From contig PQCO01000304.1 of NCBI GenBank assembly GCA_003062345.1, positions 1-7,763 of the forward strand: DNA of 7,763 nucleotides. Direction: 5' to 3'. The notes beneath the pieces were generated by a model. It did not search any database. It had not been told where the DNA came from and saw only the letters and a list, made by a program, of their open reading frames with translations. A program made the translations under genes and the position numbers. This stretch comes from Sedimenticola_A endophacoides. Lineage in GTDB: Bacteria > Pseudomonadota > Gammaproteobacteria > Chromatiales > Chromatiaceae. Of the stretch, positions 1 to 6,964 are shown piece by piece (the stretch's first letter is position 1; each line of letters starts with the position of its first letter).

Positions 1-116
1 TACGGCGTGTCGGATGCGCTATTTGTATGCCCTACGTCACTCCCTATCGGTCGTAACTGCGGCCATACAACCGCGCCTACGCCTATCGGGGACTAACCGC
101 CTTCGCTTCGCTCTCC
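1..116. repeat. Repeat-like non-coding DNA at the left edge
   Basis: No convincing gene lies here. Two copies of an imperfect direct repeat can be read: CCTACG at 31-36 followed by CCTATCGG at 43-50, and CCTACG at 76-81 followed directly by CCTATCGG at 82-89. The stretch around 10-36 resembles, from memory, a degenerate copy of the palindromic intergenic repeats common in Gammaproteobacteria (GGATGCGCT, spacer, CCCTACG). The frame of the following gene is open back to base 57 but contains no ATG, GTG or TTG before 117. The usual neighbour of ybbA, tesA, is not visible. Confidence 0.4.
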
Positions 117-127
117 ATGGCGGTTAG
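93..127. repeat. 9-bp inverted repeat over the ybbA start
   Basis: CTAACCGCC (93-101) and GGCGGTTAG (119-127) are perfect reverse complements separated by 17 bases that include TTCGCTTCGC. The right arm contains the TGG of the presumed ATG start and codes for the first residues of the ABC ATPase. In RNA the hairpin would sequester the start codon. It could be a repeat-element hairpin inserted at the gene boundary or, less likely, a regulatory stem. Confidence 0.55.
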
Positions 128-773
128 CGAACGGGTCACCATGCCCAATGGCGGGCGTCTGACCATCCTCGACCGGGTCGGGCTGCGCCTCGACCCTGGG
201 GAGGCGGTCGCCATTCTCGGCAGTTCCGGATCGGGTAAATCGACCCTTCTGGGCCTGTTGGCGGGACTGGACCAGGCCAGCGAGGGGGAGATCCGCCTGT
301 TTGGACATGACCTGGGCGCCCTGGACGAAGACGCCCGCGCCCGGCTGCGGGCGGGACGGGTCAGCTTCGTCTTCCAGTCCTTCCAGCTGCTGCCGGGAAT
401 GACCGCGCTGGAGAACACCATGCTGCCCCTGGAGCTGGCGCACGACCGCAGCGCCCGCTCCGGGGCCGAGCGGGCGCTGGCCCATGTCGGGTTGAGCGCG
501 CGCCTGCACCACTACCCCTCCCAGCTCTCCGGCGGAGAGCAGCAACGGGTGGCCCTGGCCCGGGCCTTCGCGGCCAGGCCCGGGCTGCTGTTCGCCGACG
601 AGCCGACCGGCAGCCTCGACCGTGAGACCGGCGTGCGCATCACCGAGCTGCTGTTTACACTGCGCGAGGAGACCGGCACCGCACTGCTGCTGGTGACTCA
701 CGACGAACAGCTCGCCGCGCGCTGTGACCGCAGGTTGCTGATGGAGGCGGGCCGGCTGGGAGCGCAGCCTTGA
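117..773 (+). CDS. ybbA: ABC transporter ATP-binding protein, YbbA type
   Basis: A 218-residue cytoplasmic ATPase of the LolD/MacB/YbbA branch that should power the permease encoded next to it. The motifs are complete: Walker A GSSGSGKST at 35-43, Q-loop Q87 (FVFQSFQLLP), signature LSGGEQQR at 137-144, Walker B LLFADEP at 157-163, D-loop SLD at 166-168, and switch histidine H195. E. coli YbbA is about 228 residues, and this protein is shorter at the N-terminus: about eight residues, covering the first beta-strand, are missing relative to that family. No Shine-Dalgarno sequence precedes ATG 117 (the preceding bases are pyrimidine-rich), and an inverted repeat spans the start. The true start is therefore uncertain, and the 5' end may have been altered by a repeat. 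The family is known for a link to lysophospholipase L1 (TesA) and envelope or hydrophobic-compound export; the substrate is not settled. Confidence 0.9.
   Translation: MAVSERVTMPNGGRLTILDRVGLRLDPGEAVAILGSSGSGKSTLLGLLAGLDQASEGEIRLFGHDLGALDEDARARLRAGRVSFVFQSFQLLPGMTALENTMLPLELAHDRSARSGAERALAHVGLSARLHHYPSQLSGGEQQRVALARAFAARPGLLFADEPTGSLDRETGVRITELLFTLREETGTALLLVTHDEQLAARCDRRLLMEAGRLGAQP
758..762 (+). promoter_or_regulatory. Ribosome binding site deciding the TTG start of ybbP
   Basis: GGGAG at 758-762 lies inside the last codons of ybbA, seven bases before TTG 770. With the TTGA overlap of stop and start (770-773) it supports a TTG start and translational coupling of the two subunits. Confidence 0.7.
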
Positions 774-3259
774 ACGACCCGGGACTTCTCTTCCGGCTGA
801 TCCGGCGCGACTGGCGCAACGGCGAGATGCGGCTGCTCGTACTCGCCATGGTACTGGCGGTAAGCGCCGTCACCGCCGTGGGCTTCTTCACCAACCGCGT
901 GGAACGGGCCCTGGAGCTGCAGGCGGCCGAGGTGCTGGCGGCCGACCTCACCATCGACAGCAGCCGCCCGCTCCCTGAATTGCTAATGCACGAGGCCGAG
1001 CGCCGCGGGCTGCGCACCGCCCGCAGCCTCAGTTTCCCCAGCGTCATTCCCCATCGGGAACGGCTGCAAATGGTAGAGGTGAAAGCGGTCAGCGATACCT
1101 ACCCCCTGCGCGGCGAGTTGCGTATCCGTCCCGCCCACGGCGCCCCCGAGCAACCCGCTGCCCATCCCCCCCGGCCAGGCGCCCTCTGGGTCAGCCCGGA
1201 ACTGATCGGCGGCCTCGGCCTCCACATCGGCGAGACGCTGTCGCTCGGCCGGAGCCGCCTCAAGGTCAGTGCCGTGCTCAGCCGCGACACCGGCCAGGGG
1301 GGCAATCTGTTCCGCCTCGGCCCCAGGGTACTCATCTCCCTCGACGACATCCCGGACACCGGGCTGGTCACTCCCGCCAGCCGGGTGCGCCATCAACTGC
1401 TGATCGCCGGTCCCCGGGACGCCATCGAAGCCTATCGCGGCTGGGCCGGCCACAACCTGCCCACCGGCGCCCGCCTGCAGAGCATGCACAACGCCCGCCC
1501 GGAACTGCGCAACGCCCTCGACCGGGGCCGCCGCTTCCTGGCCCTGGCGGCGGTAACCACGGTCCTGGTGGCGGGCGCGGCGGTGGCCCTGGCCAGCCGC
1601 CGCTTCATGGAGAGACAATCCGACACCAGTGCCATCCTGCGCTGTCTCGGGGCCACCCAGACGTTCATGCGCCGGTTGCTGCTGACACGCCTGGGCGTGA
1701 TCACCCTGGTAACCGGCAGCCTCGGCACCCTCGCGGGCTATCTGGCCCAGACCGCCCTGGCCCGCCTGGTCGGGGAGTGGTTCACCAGCGAGCTGCCGGC
1801 GCCGGACCTCCACCCCCTGGCCCTGGGGCTCGGCGCGGGCCTGATCACGCTGACCGGCTTTACCCTGCCGCCCCTGCTGCGCCTGGCCCGGGTGCCTCCC
1901 CTGCGGGTGCTGCGCCGGGATCTGGGGGCGCCACCCCCCGCCTTCTGGGTGGTCGGGGGGGCCGCCCTCGCCGCCCTTGCCCTGCTGATCCTCTGGGCGG
2001 CGGACGACCTGACCCTGGCGGCAACGGTCGGTGGCGGCGCCCTGCTCGCCCTGACCCTGCTGCTCGCCACGGCGCGGCTGCTGGTATGGCTGCTCGCCCC
2101 CCTGCGCGGGCGGGGAGGCGCCGCCTGGCGCTATGGTCTGGCGGGGCTGGCCAGAAACCCCTCCCTGACCGCCGTTCAGCTCACCAGCTTCGGTCTCGGG
2201 CTGCTCGCCCTGCTGCTGCTGGCCGTGGTGCGGATCGATCTGGTCGCCGCCTGGCAGCGCACCATCCCGGAGCAGGCGCCGAACCGCTTCCTGATCAATA
2301 TCCAGCCCGACGAGGTGGAGGCCGTCTCCCGCTTCCTGCGTGAAGCACGCCTGAGCGGCGCCGGCCCCTACCCCATGGTGCGCGCCCGGCTGACCCACAT
2401 CAACGGCCGTGCCGTACTGCCCGAACAGTATCCGGAGGGACGCCCGCGGCGCCTGCTCACCCGAGAATTCAACCTCTCCTGGGCACGCGACCCGCAACCG
2501 GGAAACCGGGTGCTCCAGGGCGCCTGGTGGGGAGATGAAGCGGCCACGGTGCCGCTCTTCTCGGTCGAGCAGGGGCTGGCCGAAGCCCTGGGGATCGCCC
2601 TCGGCGACCACCTCACCTTCGATCAGGCCGGAATCGAGGTCAGCGCCCGGGTGAGCAACCTGCGCACCGTCAAGTGGGACAACTTCCAGCCCAATTTCTT
2701 CGTCGTCGCCACCCCGGCGCTGCTCCAATCGCGACCGGGCAGCTACATCACCAGCTTCTATCTGCCGCCGGGCCGCGAGGCCCTGGCCACCGAGCTGGTG
2801 CGACGCTTTCCCTCCGTCACCGTAATCGACGTCAGCAGCATCATGAACCACGTGCGGGAGATCATGGACCGGGGCGCCCTGGCCGTGGAGTACGTATTCC
2901 TCTTCACCCTCACCGCCGGCCTGCTGGTACTCTACTCAGGCATCCAGGCGAGCCGGGAAAGCCGCCGTCAGGAGGCGGCGATCCTGCGCACCCTCGGCCT
3001 CACCCGCCGCACCCTGGCCCTTGCCGTGGGCACCGAATTTCTCTTTCTCGGCATGCTGGCGGGCCTCCTCGCCAGCCTCTGCGCCACCCTCACCGGCTGG
3101 CTGGTCTCCACCCGGGTGCTGGAGCTGGACTACCAACTCAATCCCTGGATCTGGCTCGCCGGACCGGCGGCCGGAGGGATCGGCATCGGCCTGTTCGGGC
3201 TCCTGGCGACCTATCCGCTGCTGCTGCGCCCGCCCCTGCGGGTACTCCGGGCCGAGTGA
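770..3259 (+). CDS. ybbP: ABC transporter permease, YbbP type (FtsX-like)
   Basis: An 829-residue inner-membrane permease, close in size to E. coli YbbP (about 804). Ten hydrophobic segments are visible, roughly 22-41, 256-276, 306-328, 347-369, 392-410, 416-441, 471-492, 704-726, 749-778 and 793-818. Two large extracytoplasmic regions (about 42-255 and 493-703) match MacB-type periplasmic domains. The FtsX core is duplicated: SDTSAILRCLGATQ (284-297) matches RRQEAAILRTLGLTRR (732-747), and PPLRVLRRDLG (376-386) matches PPLRVLRAE at the C-terminus. This two-half architecture is typical of COG3127. TTG is the start, with a good GGGAG site inside ybbA, and the genes overlap by four bases, so they should be made together as a transporter. 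The gene looks intact. In this mechanotransmission-type family the cargo is thought to be lipid or hydrophobic molecules moved out of the inner membrane; which one cannot be told from sequence. Confidence 0.92.
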   Translation: MNDPGLLFRLIRRDWRNGEMRLLVLAMVLAVSAVTAVGFFTNRVERALELQAAEVLAADLTIDSSRPLPELLMHEAERRGLRTARSLSFPSVIPHRERLQMVEVKAVSDTYPLRGELRIRPAHGAPEQPAAHPPRPGALWVSPELIGGLGLHIGETLSLGRSRLKVSAVLSRDTGQGGNLFRLGPRVLISLDDIPDTGLVTPASRVRHQLLIAGPRDAIEAYRGWAGHNLPTGARLQSMHNARPELRNALDRGRRFLALAAVTTVLVAGAAVALASRRFMERQSDTSAILRCLGATQTFMRRLLLTRLGVITLVTGSLGTLAGYLAQTALARLVGEWFTSELPAPDLHPLALGLGAGLITLTGFTLPPLLRLARVPPLRVLRRDLGAPPPAFWVVGGAALAALALLILWAADDLTLAATVGGGALLALTLLLATARLLVWLLAPLRGRGGAAWRYGLAGLARNPSLTAVQLTSFGLGLLALLLLAVVRIDLVAAWQRTIPEQAPNRFLINIQPDEVEAVSRFLREARLSGAGPYPMVRARLTHINGRAVLPEQYPEGRPRRLLTREFNLSWARDPQPGNRVLQGAWWGDEAATVPLFSVEQGLAEALGIALGDHLTFDQAGIEVSARVSNLRTVKWDNFQPNFFVVATPALLQSRPGSYITSFYLPPGREALATELVRRFPSVTVIDVSSIMNHVREIMDRGALAVEYVFLFTLTAGLLVLYSGIQASRESRRQEAAILRTLGLTRRTLALAVGTEFLFLGMLAGLLASLCATLTGWLVSTRVLELDYQLNPWIWLAGPAAGGIGIGLFGLLATYPLLLRPPLRVLRAE

Positions 3260-3384
3260 CCGGGCGCACTAACGGGCACCTGCCCGGCTGGGAGCTAAAT
3301 CCGCGCTGGCATGTTGCGGGGAAAGTGCCTACTATCCCCTCTTATACCAACATAACCATGCCTTATTACAGGGGAGGGGGAGCA
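3260..3384 (+). other. Intergenic leader between ybbP and the CDGSH gene
   Basis: A small hairpin CGGGC (3273-3277), loop ACCT, GCCCG (3282-3286) follows ybbP but has no T-run, so it is at best a weak terminator. Further down, TTATAC at 3342-3347 could be part of a -10 element, but no acceptable -35 lies 16-18 bases upstream. I cannot define a promoter. Purine-rich GGGGAGGGGGAG at 3371-3382 is the ribosome binding site for the next gene. Confidence 0.4.
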
Positions 3385-3627
3385 ATGCGCGATCAACCCG
3401 TAATCAACAAAAAGGGACCCTTTCCGGTGGAGCTGGAGAAGGGTAAGGACTACTACTGGTGCGCCTGCGGCCACAGCAAGCGGCAGCCCTTCTGCGACGG
3501 CTCCCACCACGCGACCGACATGACTCCAGTCGCCTTCGTCGCGGAGCGCGACGGGACAGCCTATCTCTGCGGCTGCAAACACAGCAAGAACCCGCCCTAC
3601 TGCGACGGCAGCCACAACCAGCTCTGA
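3385..3627 (+). CDS. Double-CDGSH iron-sulfur protein (CISD3/MiNT-like)
   Basis: An 80-residue soluble protein with two full copies of the [2Fe-2S] signature CXCX2SX3PXCDGSH. Cluster 1 ligands are C26, C28, C37 and H41; cluster 2 ligands are C62, C64, C73 and H77. The three-Cys one-His coordination is the hallmark of the mitoNEET family, and two motifs in one short chain match the CISD3/MiNT and bacterial double-CDGSH type, which needs no dimer for two clusters. There is no signal peptide or membrane segment, so it should be cytoplasmic. ATG 3385 is chosen because of the strong purine-rich site just upstream; an in-frame ATG at 3358 would add nine residues (MPYYRGGGA) by translating through that site. 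It stands alone, 125 bases after ybbP and 235 before polB, and is probably its own transcript. Electron transfer or cluster transfer is likely; the partner is unknown. Confidence 0.93.
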   Translation: MRDQPVINKKGPFPVELEKGKDYYWCACGHSKRQPFCDGSHHATDMTPVAFVAERDGTAYLCGCKHSKNPPYCDGSHNQL

Positions 3628-3663
3628 ACCGCATCGCCGATCAGGCGAGCCGAGGCATCGGAA

Positions 3664-3692
3664 GGCGTGGCGCTGACTCCACCCGCTACGCC
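3664..3692 (+). terminator. Hairpin downstream of the CDGSH gene
   Basis: GGCGTGGCG (3664-3672) can pair with CGCTACGCC (3684-3692): nine pairs with one G-U, and an 11-base loop. It lies 37 bases after the stop codon. No T-run follows, so a classical Rho-independent terminator is not shown; it could instead be a dispersed repeat or an mRNA 3' end stabiliser. Confidence 0.35.
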
Positions 3693-3781
3693 AAACGTGT
3701 CCTCTTCCGCCGGGTAACGCACACCTCAATCCGGCTTTTGCTGTCGCCTCACCGCGCGGACCACTCCCTTCAATACCCCTC

Positions 3782-3796
3782 AGGACGGCCCGTCCT
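3782..3796. promoter_or_regulatory. Palindrome upstream of polB
   Basis: AGGACGG (3782-3788), one central C, CCGTCCT (3790-3796) form a perfect 7-bp-arm palindrome about 67 bases before the proposed polB start and about 37 bases upstream of its putative -10. The position fits an operator or activator site, but no known regulator is recognised from it. It does not match the LexA consensus. It might also be a hairpin. Confidence 0.3.
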
Positions 3797-3832
3797 TGCG
3801 CGCATCCCTTACAGCCGGTGCCCCGACTCCGT

Positions 3833-3838
3833 TATCAT
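3833..3838 (+). promoter_or_regulatory. Putative -10 element of polB
   Basis: TATCAT matches five of six bases of TATAAT. Transcription would then start near 3845, leaving a short leader with GGAG at 3853-3856 before CTG 3863. The -35 region 17-18 bases upstream (TTACAG at 3809-3814) is poor, so the call rests on the -10 and the spacing. The ATG at 3837, part of this element, would not be transcribed from this promoter. Confidence 0.3.
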
Positions 3839-3852
3839 GAACCCTTTTGACC

Positions 3853-3856
3853 GGAG
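3853..3856 (+). promoter_or_regulatory. Ribosome binding site deciding the CTG start of polB
   Basis: GGAG at 3853-3856 is six bases before CTG 3863, an ideal distance. It is too close (three bases) to ATC 3860 and far (114 bases) from the first conventional in-frame start, TTG 3971, which would remove conserved N-terminal sequence. Confidence 0.55.
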
Positions 3857-3862
3857 CCGATC

Positions 3863-6199
3863 CTGAACACCGCGCCCCAGACCTTCACCGCCTTTCTGCT
3901 GACGCGCCAGTGGCGCGACACCCCGGACGGCATCGAACTGGACTATTGGGTCAGCTCCGAGCAGGGGCCGTTGCGGCTGCGCCTTACCCGGCAGCAGGCG
4001 GTCTGCTTCATCGGCCGGGAGACCCCGCTCGAACCCGGTCGCATGCGCGGGCTCCCCGCCGGGCGCAAAACCCTCGACCTGACCGCCCTCAACGGCGAAG
4101 CGGTCGACGCACTCTATTTCAACCGCCAGGGTGACCTGCAACGCCTGCGCGATCTTGCCCGGGAGCGGGGGGTGATGCTGTTCGAGTCGGACATCCGGGC
4201 CAGTGACCGTTACCTGATGGAGCGCTTCATCACCGCACCGATGGCGATACAGGGCCGGCCACTGCGCCGACCCGGCCATCTGGAGTTGATCGACCCCCAG
4301 ATCAAGGCGGCCGACCACACGCCACGCCTGAGCTACCTCAGCCTGGATATCGAAACCGACGGGGCCGGCGGCGAGATCCTATCCATCGCCTACTGCGGCC
4401 AGGGGCACGAGGCGGTGCTGATGCAGGGCCATCCGGATGACTGGGGCGGCGCCCCCGGTATCGAGTGGCATCCGGACGAGCGGCATCTTTTGCTGGGTTT
4501 TCTGGAGCGCTTCAGCGCCCGCGATCCCGACCTGATACTCGGCTGGAACCTGATCAACTTCGATCTTGACCAACTGGAACGGCGCTGCCGCCGCCACCGC
4601 GTTCCGTTCACACTCGGCCGTGGAGGTGAGCAGGCGCGCATCCTGCAACCCCAGCAGCCGGGGCAGCCGCGCATCGCCAGCATTCCCGGGCGCGTCGCCC
4701 TCGACGGCATCGACAACCTGCGTGCCGCCTTTTGGTCATTCGACAGCTTCGCCCTCGGACAGGTGGCCCATGAACTGCTGGGGCGCGGCAAACTGATCGA
4801 GGCGTCAGGGGGGCAGAAGATCGCCGAGATCCGCCGCCTGTTCCGGGAGGATCGCCCGGCGCTGGCAGCCTACAACCTGGAAGACTGCCGCCTGGTGGAG
4901 GCGATCTTCGACAGGACGGACCTGTTAAATTTCATCATCCAGCGCTCGCTGATGACCGGCCTGCCCCTCGGTCGCCAGGGCGGTTCGGTGGCCGCCTTCG
5001 ACAACCTCTACCTCCCGCACCTGCACCGCGCCGCCGCCGTGGCCCTCGATGTGGGCGCCCGCACCCACGACGTGTCGAGTCCCGGCGGCTACGTCATGGA
5101 CTCCCGGCCCGGCCTCTACGACAACGTCCTGGTACTCGATTTCAAAAGCCTCTACCCGAGCATCATCCGCACCTTCATGATCGACCCGCTGGGCATGGTG
5201 CGTCCCGGCGACGATCCGATCCCCGGCTTTCTCGGCGCCCACTTCTCGCGCACCGGCTCCATACTCCCCGGTATCATTACGCGGCTCTGGCAACAGCGCG
5301 ACACGGCGAAGCGGGATCGCAACGCGGCCCTCGCCCAGGCCATCAAGATCATCATGAACTCCTTCTACGGCGTGCTCGGCTCCAGTGGCTGCCGCTTCTA
5401 CGACCCGCGCCTGGCCAGCAGCATCACCCGCCGCGGCCACCAGATCATCCAACAGAGCAAGGACTGGATCGAGGAGCAGGGGTATCCGGTGATCTACGGC
5501 GACACCGATTCGCTGTTTGTACTGCTCGGCCCCGGCCCCAGCGAGCAACAGGCCGGCGCCAGTGGAAGGCACCTGGCCAAGGGCCTCAACCAGTGGTGGC
5601 GAGAGCGCCTGCATCGTGAGTTCAAGGTCGCCTCCGCCCTGGAGATCGAGTTCGAGACCCACTTCATCCGTTTCGTCATGCCGACCATTCGCGGGGCTCA
5701 GACCGGAAGCAAAAAACGCTACGCCGGTTACATCCGCAACCGCTCCGGCGCGCTGGAGCTCAAGTTCAAGGGACTGGAGAGCGTTCGCAGCGACTGGACA
5801 CCCCTGGCCCGGGATTTTCAGCGCGAACTCTACCGCCTGGTCTTCTTCGATCTCCCCTACCGCGACTACATCCGCCAGACCGTGGAACAGCTCAAGCGGG
5901 GCGAACTGGATCCGCAACTGGTCTATCGAAAGCGCCTGCTCCGCCCCCTTGAGGAGTACCAGCGCAACATACCGCCCCATGTGCAGGCGGCCCGCAAGCT
6001 GGGCAGGCAGGCGCGCTGGATCAGCTACCTGATCACCAGTAACGGACCGGAACCGCTTCAGGCCCGGCACAGCCCGATCGACTACCAGCACTACATCGAC
6101 CGCCAGCTGGCCCCGGTGGCCGACGCCATACTGCACTTCGTCGATGACCGCTTCGAACGAATCGCCGCCGATCAGATGGGGCTGTTCGACGACCTGTAA
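3863..6199 (+). CDS. polB: DNA polymerase II (family B), CTG start
   Basis: Repair and translesion DNA polymerase with 3'-5' proofreading, 778 residues from CTG 3863 (E. coli Pol II is 783). The N-terminus TAFLLTRQWRDTPDGIELDYW matches the family start; beginning at TTG 3971 would lose 36 residues of it. Exonuclease motifs: Exo I LDIETD with D162 and E164, Exo II GWNLINFD ending at D234, Exo III YNLED with Y337 and D341. Polymerase motifs: A DFKSLYPSI from D426, B KIIMNSFYG from K495 to G503, C YGDTDS with D547 and D549, then KKRY at 617-620. The C-terminus carries QMGLF at 771-775, a beta-clamp binding motif as in E. coli Pol II (QLGLF). All catalytic residues are present. No LexA box is visible upstream, so SOS control is not supported here. 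The frame is closed by TGA at 3848, so CTG (or ATC 3860) is the only plausible start unless the sequence has an error. Confidence 0.95.
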   Translation: MNTAPQTFTAFLLTRQWRDTPDGIELDYWVSSEQGPLRLRLTRQQAVCFIGRETPLEPGRMRGLPAGRKTLDLTALNGEAVDALYFNRQGDLQRLRDLARERGVMLFESDIRASDRYLMERFITAPMAIQGRPLRRPGHLELIDPQIKAADHTPRLSYLSLDIETDGAGGEILSIAYCGQGHEAVLMQGHPDDWGGAPGIEWHPDERHLLLGFLERFSARDPDLILGWNLINFDLDQLERRCRRHRVPFTLGRGGEQARILQPQQPGQPRIASIPGRVALDGIDNLRAAFWSFDSFALGQVAHELLGRGKLIEASGGQKIAEIRRLFREDRPALAAYNLEDCRLVEAIFDRTDLLNFIIQRSLMTGLPLGRQGGSVAAFDNLYLPHLHRAAAVALDVGARTHDVSSPGGYVMDSRPGLYDNVLVLDFKSLYPSIIRTFMIDPLGMVRPGDDPIPGFLGAHFSRTGSILPGIITRLWQQRDTAKRDRNAALAQAIKIIMNSFYGVLGSSGCRFYDPRLASSITRRGHQIIQQSKDWIEEQGYPVIYGDTDSLFVLLGPGPSEQQAGASGRHLAKGLNQWWRERLHREFKVASALEIEFETHFIRFVMPTIRGAQTGSKKRYAGYIRNRSGALELKFKGLESVRSDWTPLARDFQRELYRLVFFDLPYRDYIRQTVEQLKRGELDPQLVYRKRLLRPLEEYQRNIPPHVQAARKLGRQARWISYLITSNGPEPLQARHSPIDYQHYIDRQLAPVADAILHFVDDRFERIAADQMGLFDDL

Positions 6200-6394
6200 G
6201 CGAGCCACACGGGCCACACCCTCCGGCGCAGCCCGCAATCCAAACCATCGCCCCGCACCCGGTCCGTTGAACACATCACCGGGATGGCAGAACCTGTGCA
6301 TGGACAGGTGTTTTCCACAATAGCCACCGCGGAGCGCCCCCGGATAGACTCTGAAGCAGATCGAGCCCTACCCACGCAGCCAAGGAGAAACAGC
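6200..6394 (+). other. Intergenic region between polB and cytochrome b561 gene
   Basis: This 195-base gap has no convincing gene. It contains an inverted repeat CCCGGT (6258-6263) / ACCGGG (6278-6283) and a second hairpin at 6292-6309 followed by TTTT. TAGACT at 6345-6350 could be a weak -10 for the next gene but lacks a recognisable -35. AGGAG at 6383-6387 is a clear ribosome binding site seven bases before ATG 6395. Confidence 0.5.
6292..6314 (+). terminator. Weak Rho-independent terminator after polB
   Basis: ACCTGT (6292-6297), loop GCATGG, ACAGGT (6304-6309), then G and TTTT (6311-6314). The stem is only six pairs and the T-run four bases, so efficiency would be low. It lies about 90 bases beyond the polB stop and 80 before the next start, a sensible place for a terminator. 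Its CTGT-N6-ACAG core resembles but does not fit the LexA box, which needs N8. Confidence 0.4.
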
Positions 6395-6964
6395 ATGCAG
6401 GAAAATCGTCCACTGCTGGCGGATACCCATGACCGCCTGAGCCCCATCAGCATCGTCCTGCACTGGTCCATCGCCATCGGGATGATCGCCCTGATCCCCT
6501 TCGGCATCTACATCGAGGATCTGCCCAGAGGTCCGGACAAGTTCGAGCTGATCGGCATCCACAAGTCGCTGGGCGTGATCCTCCTGGCCCTGGCCCTGGC
6601 GCGGCTCGCCTGGCGACTGCGCCAGGGGCTTCTCGGCGCACGCTCGGAGCAGGCACCCTGGCAGCACGCCCTGGCCAGCGCCGTGCAGTGGACGCTGCTT
6701 GCCGGCACCCTGCTGATGCCCCTCTCCGGCATCATGATGTCGGTCGGCGGCGGCTACCCCGTGGGGGTGTTCGGATGGGAGATCATTGCCGGGTCCGAAG
6801 AGAAGATCGAGGCCCTCTCCAAAGCGGGACACCTGATCCACGGCCTGCTCGGCAAGCTGCTGATCGCCCTGATCCTGCTACACGCCGCGGCCGCCATCAA
6901 GCACCAATGGATAGACCGCGACGGCACCCTGTCACGGATGCTCGGACGGGATCTGAACCGATGA
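6395..6964 (+). CDS. Cytochrome b561-family membrane protein
   Basis: A 189-residue four-helix di-heme b-type cytochrome of the inner membrane, of the bacterial CybB type, which passes electrons from quinol to a partner. Hydrophobic helices lie at about 19-40, 53-74, 93-117 and 144-168. Candidate heme ligands are H23 (VLHWS), H56 (GIHKSLG), H149 (LIHGLLG) and H163 (LLHAAA). The 33- and 14-residue spacings fit the family pattern, as does the motif LSPISIVLHW near the start. ATG 6395 is chosen because AGGAG sits seven bases upstream and homologs begin close to the first helix; an in-frame ATG at 6284 would add 37 unlikely residues that include the hairpin region. Its stop overlaps the next start as ATGA, so it is coupled to an exported MBL-fold protein, suggesting that the two act together in the membrane or periplasm. 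Confidence 0.92.
   Translation: MQENRPLLADTHDRLSPISIVLHWSIAIGMIALIPFGIYIEDLPRGPDKFELIGIHKSLGVILLALALARLAWRLRQGLLGARSEQAPWQHALASAVQWTLLAGTLLMPLSGIMMSVGGGYPVGVFGWEIIAGSEEKIEALSKAGHLIHGLLGKLLIALILLHAAAAIKHQWIDRDGTLSRMLGRDLNR

Noticed and set aside
983..2851. Long minus-strand ORF of 622 residues opposite ybbP
   Set aside because: Its composition is low-complexity, rich in Gln, Gly and Ala, as expected from the antisense frame of GC-rich coding DNA. The + strand frame has clear FtsX domains.
2674..3384. N-terminal extension of the CDGSH frame into ybbP
   Set aside because: The frame is open only because of high GC; the extension is Pro/Arg/Gly-rich and overlaps ybbP. A strong ribosome binding site marks ATG 3385.
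4925..6301. Minus-strand ORF of 458 residues opposite polB
   Set aside because: No recognisable domain; it mirrors catalytic polymerase motifs on the + strand and is a composition artefact.
6294..6307. LexA-like box CTGT...ACAG upstream of the cytochrome gene
   Set aside because: The spacing is six bases, not eight, and the motif is better explained as a hairpin followed by T residues.
6284..6394. Upstream ATG 6284 as the cytochrome start
   Set aside because: It has no ribosome binding site and would translate the hairpin region; ATG 6395 has AGGAG at seven bases and fits the family length.
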